The position numbers and the translations under genes are program-made. The notes under the pieces were generated by a model that saw only the letters and a program-made list of their open reading frames with translations, had not been told where the DNA came from and made no database searches. From Branchiostoma lanceolatum (Eukaryota; Chordata; Leptocardii; Amphioxiformes; Branchiostomatidae): a stretch of 64,000 nucleotides of DNA. Location of the stretch: NCBI RefSeq assembly GCF_035083965.1, contig NC_089727.1:10359501-10423500 (forward strand), in the 5' to 3' direction. Positions 58,260 to 64,000 of the stretch are shown here, piece by piece (the stretch's first letter is position 1; every line of letters begins with the position of its first letter).

Positions 58260-61200
58260 ATGTCTAAACTGGCCGGGATGGAGAGTTCGGCCACCAGTGT
58301 GCTGCGGCGGGCGGTAGAGCTGGACGGGACCGCCCGCCTGCCCGAGGCACTGGTCTGCTATCAGGAGGGGATACAACTTCTACTCGATGTTTTAAAGGGT
58401 GCGTCGGCTCATGTCTTTGTTCCTGTCAATAAGAATATGTTTGTACTTTATTTGACAGTATGTTCCTGTCAATAAGAATTTTGTGCACTGTTGACAGTAT
58501 GTTCCTGTCAATACGAATTTGCACTGTTGTCTGTTGACAGAATGTTCCTGCCTGTTAACGTTAAGTAACGGGGGGTGCCCAATATTCGGACGTTTTTTTA
58601 CGCGCTGGAACTCACGGCGCTCCATTGCTGGTTGCCAGAGAGTGGTCAGGTTTTAATGAATGAATTTTGAACACATTCATCTAAAGACCATACTTGGACA
58701 AGAAATGTATTCATACTGTTCATGGGCCCTTCATGCTCCGCGTTACATGCGGAAGACGCTGTGAGACATTTTCACGAATGTACCTTCTGATTTAGTGCTA
58801 CGCCAGATAGTGTGCCTAACTTCGTACGCTTTGGTAATTTTGCTCTCTTCGGAAGTTAGTGATGAAGTTAGGGAAATGTAAATTAGGCTTGAAGTCTGCT
58901 ATATTCTAGCTTTCTTTTGACCGGAAAATTTTGACTGTGTGCACTTCTAACGTCATGTGAGAAGGGCTATATCTAGCGCATCCCAGCTCATGTTCCCACG
59001 GGAAATAGGCTACTACGCGGCCCGACGTACGTATTGAATGCGGCCCGACTTACGAAATCATTACGAAAAAACGACACCGCTTACATCAACAATACTCCGT
59101 CTACTTATTGGGAAACATCTTCGCCATCTCTGTATTCAGTTTCCTTTTCATAGACGGTACCAATCACATGTTAGAGCGTAACAAAGCTGTGCGTTGAATC
59201 GTCCCGCCACCATCGCGGTCCAAAAAAATGGCGGGAAAACAACGTCGTCAGACGACAGCAATGTTTACGTTGTTTTTCTTTGGTCGGTTTTCTTCTCAAC
59301 AAACACTTAAAGACCCAAATTTTTAGTGTTTTATGAAATTATTTTTCTCATGTGTATGATAGCTGTGTGACTTATGTATCAGCTGCTTGGCACAGGTCGT
59401 ATATTTAGGTGCCGGGCCGTCTAGCTACGCAGTGACCCTCTACTCAGCGTTGCCATCATTAATGTCAAAATACTACTTTTCGACAAAACAAGAAATGAAT
59501 ATGTACACATATGTTTTGAATGTAAATGACAATTTTGTGCATGAACTTGGGTTATTTACCTTCCTTATCAGCATAGTCATTGGACACAAACACGGCGTTC
59601 TTATGCAAAATAAGATCAGTAAAAAACCCGTGCGATGTTCGGGCGCGTGCGAGGTTCGGGCGGCCCCCGTTATCTTTTTTTTTCACTATTGACAAGATAT
59701 TCCTGCCAACTAGAAAACTTTTTTGTACTATTGACAGGGTGTTCAAAAAATAGGAAACCCTCCAGTCCAAGTGCTTTGAAAAGCAAAAATGAAAACTGTC
59801 ACTATTGTAACCACCATTTTAACCCTTCTACAGCAACAACAGATGAGGCTAAAAAGACCAGGTACAGAGAGCGGATACGAGAGTACATGGACAGGGCAGA
59901 GGAAATTTAGAAACATGTTCAACTGGAAAAAGAAGGTGAGAAAACCTGTTAGAGTAGAGTTTACAGTCAGGTGAAATGTTCACAGCTGATTGGTATGTTA
60001 TGGCATTTTTAAATTTACTTACAAGTACATACCAGGTTACTTCAGTGAGAGTTACTAGTTTGTTCATATGCATGGTAGATGTGTGTACTACGTAGTAGAC
60101 TGAATAGACCACTACCACGTACCAAAGGACATAAACATCTGACAGTCATCTCTGATCTATGCATATCTGTCCACACAAACACACATGTACGCATGTACAC
60201 ACACACACACACAAATGTAGACACACATAAACACACACACACACACACACAGACAAACCAAAAGCTATACTTCAGTCTTTTGGTGTGAAGTAGTACCACA
60301 ACACAGCTACAGCAATGGTATAGCCCTGCACTGAGGTAAGTCGGCAAGGGTTTTGTCATAACTTCAGTTTGGGGTGCATGGCCTGCCAAGTTATCATAAT
60401 TAAATTAGATTGTCAAGATATTTAGTAGTGTTTGGAAGAGTGGAAATCTTACCTTGTGGTGTATTGCTAAGTTTTGTATTGAATTTCTTATTTCAGCTGG
60501 GAAGTACCATGAACAAATCCACATCGCTGCTGGTTCAGTAGGTTACAGTTATGACAGACTCTTCAGACCATATATGGACAAGACCCTGGCAGAGGTATGG
60601 GTGGATGACCCCTACATTAGGTCAAAACACCAGGTAAGATTGGAGTTCCGCAGTGCATCTGCAAGATGATATTGTGGATAAAATTGGGTTCCTATACTAG
60701 AAATACTACAGTATAACTGTATATGCAATTTATTCGTTGTTGAATCATACCACCAGTATTTCATTATGCTAATGTTAATAAAGCAAATCAGTTCTGAATT
60801 ATATTTTCTGAATAAAGTTACTTAGAAAAAATAAAGATTATTTCTACTTTGATGGCATTATCCCACATCTGTCAATAGCTTGGATTTATCCATGTTTGTC
60901 CAAGTTTATTCCGCTGGGTAATACTTCCAATGCCCTGACAGATTCCCATCTTATTTTGCAGATAATGAATTTCCTGAGGTTTTGTGAGTTACTTGTGAAG
61001 TCTGACTGCCAGGTTCAGAGGATACATCTCACTACAGGAGAAGAGGAGGTAGGACAATGAACAATACTTACAGTAGGGGCAATTTTATGCCAATGGGTAT
61101 GTTGATAATGCCTTCCTTGTTGGTAGTTTTGTGTAAAGCATAGTTCCAAAATTGATGGTAATTTTGTAAAACACTGGTGGCATTATAATTCTGCTGGAGG

Positions 61201-63144
61201 ATATGATATATTTATAAAGCTTTGAAGCGAAACATTCAGGTTCAAGTGTAGGTACAGAGCTTTGGCAAATTATCCGAGTATGCTACCTAATCTTTTGGAC
61301 ATAAAGAATGACAAGAAATGTGAAATGACCATCTCTATATACATACAGTCCACCTGGACAATGTGACCACTTTTTGCTGGTCCCTTAGATACAATTGTAA
61401 ATGCAGAAATGTTTGTGGTGGTTTTATGTTCGCGGTTTTCGCGGCGACCATTTCAACACAAAAATTAAAGCCATCGCAAATATGTTTTGTTCAATACTGT
61501 AGCAGTATATGGCCATAGCGCTGCCGCAAACTTAAAACCACCGCAAACACTAGCTCCATTTTTGCCTTAATTAGCGCAAAATAAAAACCATGTGAACTTA
61601 AATGCATTTACAGTAGTTTCCCATTGACACACGCTTTAGAATCTTGTCTGCAGTGACCACCTGTCCACATAAACCTTATTGGTCCCCTGAGTGGTCCTCT
61701 TGGGCAGTTTTGACTGTATTATGACAGTATACTAGTAGCAATGTTGTCCTGTAGTTAAGCAGAACTACAGGCCGGTCCCTGATGTGTTTTGTAGGGTCCA
61801 CGGTTAGAGGAACAGCAAGGCAGGCTGAGGGAACTGAGAGAGAGCCTGAACAAGTACGGCGTCACCCTGGACGTGCAGTACTCCTCAACATTACATGACA
61901 GGGAAATCAGGTCAGCATCTTTACTGTGCTCTGCTGAAGACTTGACTGTAAGCAATGTGGGAACAACTCCACCGACACTGGAACCAAAGCTAAATAGAAT
62001 TTCAAGTACTCAACATTGAGGGGAGGGGTACAAGGGGAGGTAACAGTAAGGAAGAGGGAGAAAACTGGCAAAAGATAACACTGATGGAAGGGATTAGACT
62101 GATCATGATGGCAAAGAAATTCAACACAGAAACAGGAGGTTTGGCTGCAGCACCAAAGGGAAGCTGTTAGGCCTAAATTGACCTTGCTGGTACCAGTGTT
62201 TGTGGAGTTACAGAGACATTCAGTCACTTGATAAGTTTACTGAGACATGAACAGTTCTACCGCATCTTTGCATGATTTTCACTCAACAGGTAGTGTAAAA
62301 TGTCAATGTATATCTTCCTGAAATGTACTAGACAATGTAGATTGGGTTTGTCTCCAAATATCAATGTGTACCGGTATAACATGTAAATCAGAAACAAAAC
62401 AGGGCTTCTGTATTTTTTCTGAAAGATTTAGTAATGGCTGGATAATCAAGATAGGAAGAGGACTGGACATCTTCAAACCAACAAAGGTAAACTGTACTGC
62501 CACAGCTACACAGTGATGAATTCACACACCTTTAGTTAGTTAGCTGTCGGGCATTTTCATAGCATCAGAATCTTGCATGTACAGATGTAGATGAGCTGAT
62601 ACAATTGTCATTTGTTGCAACATATTTTTGCAGGTATGCTATGACTTATTTTAAGATGGATAACTTTATAATAATGGGATAAGTTATTGTTGTCAGACTT
62701 TAGAAAAGTACATGCACCACATATGTAGGACTTGGTAGAGATTGGGATCCTGTTAAAATACTGATTCTGGCAGTAGAGATAGTCTGAACTTTTCTGTGCA
62801 TGTGAATATTTGCCTAAAAGACAGTCAGAACTTTGATTCATGTCACTTTAGATCAACGGATTGACTTTAAACTAAGAATTAGTGATCTCTGTCATGTACA
62901 AAAGTACATGTCACTGACTAAAGATAGTGGAGTAACTATTTTTGGCGTACATGTACAAAATACCACATAAAGTATACAACATGTAGCAACACACAACTAA
63001 CAGTTGTAAACTTGCTGTTCTCTACAGAGCCCGTTCCAGATCGGTTTCTGTGACTATGACTTACGAGAGTGTCATGAGACAACTGTGGACATCTTTCACA
63101 ACAAACATCTCAAGACTTCCATGCATGGAGATGTCTCATCCTAG
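58260..63144 (+). CDS. MITD1: MITD1 orthologue (MIT domain plus PLD-like ESCRT-III partner), 7 exons, with an in-frame TAG
   Basis: Exons: 58260-58398, 59834-59935, 60497-60633, 60962-61048, 61795-61910, 62426-62486, 63028-63144. They total 759 nt, or 252 codons plus stop (human has 249 aa). All introns are GT-AG and in phase. Residues about 8-80 are the MIT domain ([20 protein letters not shown] and [15 protein letters not shown]). The C-terminal phospholipase-D-like membrane-binding domain follows: [50 protein letters not shown] and [15 protein letters not shown]. Codon 72 (59908-59910) is TAG where human has Lys. The rest of that exon and all later exons remain open and conserved. Known role: binds ESCRT-III tails and stabilises the midbody in abscission. 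Truncated at codon 71 the product would lose the membrane-binding domain. The TAG may be a sequence error, an allele or a real null. Confidence 0.92.
58418..58550. repeat. Short minisatellite, about three units, MITD1 intron 1
   Basis: The phrase GTTCCTGTCAATAAGAAT followed by a TTGACAGTAT-type spacer recurs at about 58420, 58462 and 58500, with a fourth partial copy near 58540. A related ATTGACA...TTCCTGCCAA phrase reappears at about 59685-59745. Confidence 0.65.
60190..60252. repeat. CA microsatellite, MITD1 intron 2
   Basis: Interrupted (AC)n runs, the longest about 9-10 units, near 60196-60212 and 60230-60250. Confidence 0.9.
61391..61614. mobile_element. TACTGTAAAT-family palindromic element, MITD1 intron 4
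   Basis: Left arm GTAAATGCAGAAATG, GTGGTGGTTTTATGTTCGCG; right arm GCGCAAAATAAAAACCATG and AAATGCATTTACAGTA. About 224 bp, with the whole interior palindromic in outline (CGCGG near the left quarter, CCGCAAA near the right). Confidence 0.65.
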
Positions 63145-64000
63145 TTTCTTGGACGGTCTTGATACATGTACATATGTGTCTTTGTCTATCACAGAAATAT
63201 GTGGAAAACCTTGCCCTTAACTACAATTCAATACAAACTTTGATATCTGTTGTTTGATATCTATATTTGCCCCAATTTCTTCATATGTTGCTTTTAACTG
63301 CTTTGTACATCCAGAAGTCAGGGAAGTGCAAATGTCTTATGGTGAATGAATCATGTAGTTTCTGTAATAAAAAAAACAATTTCTCCCAGCATGGTGGAAA
63401 ATTCACATTTAATTTCATAGCATCTGGAAGGGACAAATACTATGATATAATCATGGATTATAGAAACATCACCAAATAGAAAAAGCATGCTTTATCTCAA
63501 CTTTTTTTACGTAACTTGTATCGTAATAGTTGTAAATAATAGGAACTTCATTTAAACCCCATGCTTGCCTTATAAACGTGATTTATAATTATATTACATG
63601 CTATGATAACTTTAGAATTTTTGTAATTCATAGCTTCGTGGTATCTGGTAGACCTGGGTATTGTCGCAAAGAAAACTACAGCATTAAATGCATATTCAAG
63701 AAAATTAGTTTTGGGTTTGTCATACATGTATTTCTACAATGAATAACTTTACCAGTTGAGCCACAGGAATATCCCTACATGACGTTTACACCCAATAGAT
63801 AAAGAAGTTGCAAGAAACATGTAAGATTGAACTATTTTTATTGAATCATCTTGATAACTCTTCAGACAAAATATAAAGATCCTTTTCAGTATTCCTCCAC
63901 ACAATGGATGTGGTAAAGTTTGGTGCATGCCATCACACAATTCCAATGGATTACAACAGGAAGAATGTTTTCAATAATCATAACAATTCTCAGAAACATA
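63145..64000. other. MITD1 3' region and downstream sequence
   Basis: AT-rich, with AATAAA at about 63366 as the probable MITD1 polyadenylation signal. No further gene is seen to the end of the window. Confidence 0.5.

Noticed and set aside
59865-59910. Removal of the MITD1 TAG by a tiny intron from a GTACAG donor at 59865 to the TTTAG at 59910
   Set aside because: The intron would be about 46 nt and would delete the conserved third helix of the MIT domain, so it is unlikely to be the normal form.

Overview
The window looks like chordate genomic DNA from an amphioxus (Branchiostoma-type) nuclear genome. The genes are split by introns with clean GT-AG junctions, and there is a mosaic receptor of lectin, WSC and LamG exons of the kind common in amphioxus. 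The other three genes are readable orthologues of vertebrate genes, and the introns and gaps are full of small fold-back (MITE-like) repeats. The species call is inference; the gene structures are read directly from the sequence.

Layout. (1) 0.64-13.9 kb, + strand: a 22-exon gene for a protein of about 1,442 aa. It has three N-terminal membrane segments, a very large ectodomain (SUEL lectin, F-type lectin, an unnamed GCW module, SUEL, WSC, LamG, GCW module, SUEL, WSC, farnesoic-acid-methyltransferase-like domain), a fourth membrane segment and a PPPPY cytoplasmic tail. The four-pass plan resembles MS4A/CD20 proteins with a lectin array inserted in the second extracellular loop. This is the most unusual object in the window. 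(2) 13.9-28.1 kb: no convincing conserved gene. It holds repeats, including a 1.9-kb element with two 485-bp terminal direct repeats, a perfect 120-bp palindrome and a tandem duplication, plus a doubtful small spliced ORF at 25.1-25.7 kb. (3) 28.1-32.2 kb, + strand: a Sprouty gene with a non-coding 5' exon and one coding exon. (4) 32.2-46.9 kb: non-coding, repeat-bearing. (5) 46.9-51.35 kb, - strand: a seven-exon NDFIP (NEDD4-family interacting protein) gene. (6) 51.4-54.4 kb: non-coding. (7) 54.4-57.8 kb, - strand: an eight-exon SPATA4 gene. (8) 58.26-63.14 kb, + strand: a seven-exon MITD1 gene, head to head with SPATA4 across about 470 bp. It carries an in-frame TAG at codon 72 although everything downstream is intact.

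How the genes relate. Sprouty (a receptor-tyrosine-kinase signalling inhibitor) and NDFIP (a membrane adaptor for NEDD4-type ubiquitin ligases) are convergent neighbours. Human SPRY4-NDFIP1 and SPRY2-NDFIP2 are also neighbours, so this pair appears to be an ancient chordate linkage. The lectin receptor and NDFIP both carry PPxY motifs that could bind WW-domain ubiquitin ligases, but nothing in the sequence ties them together beyond that.
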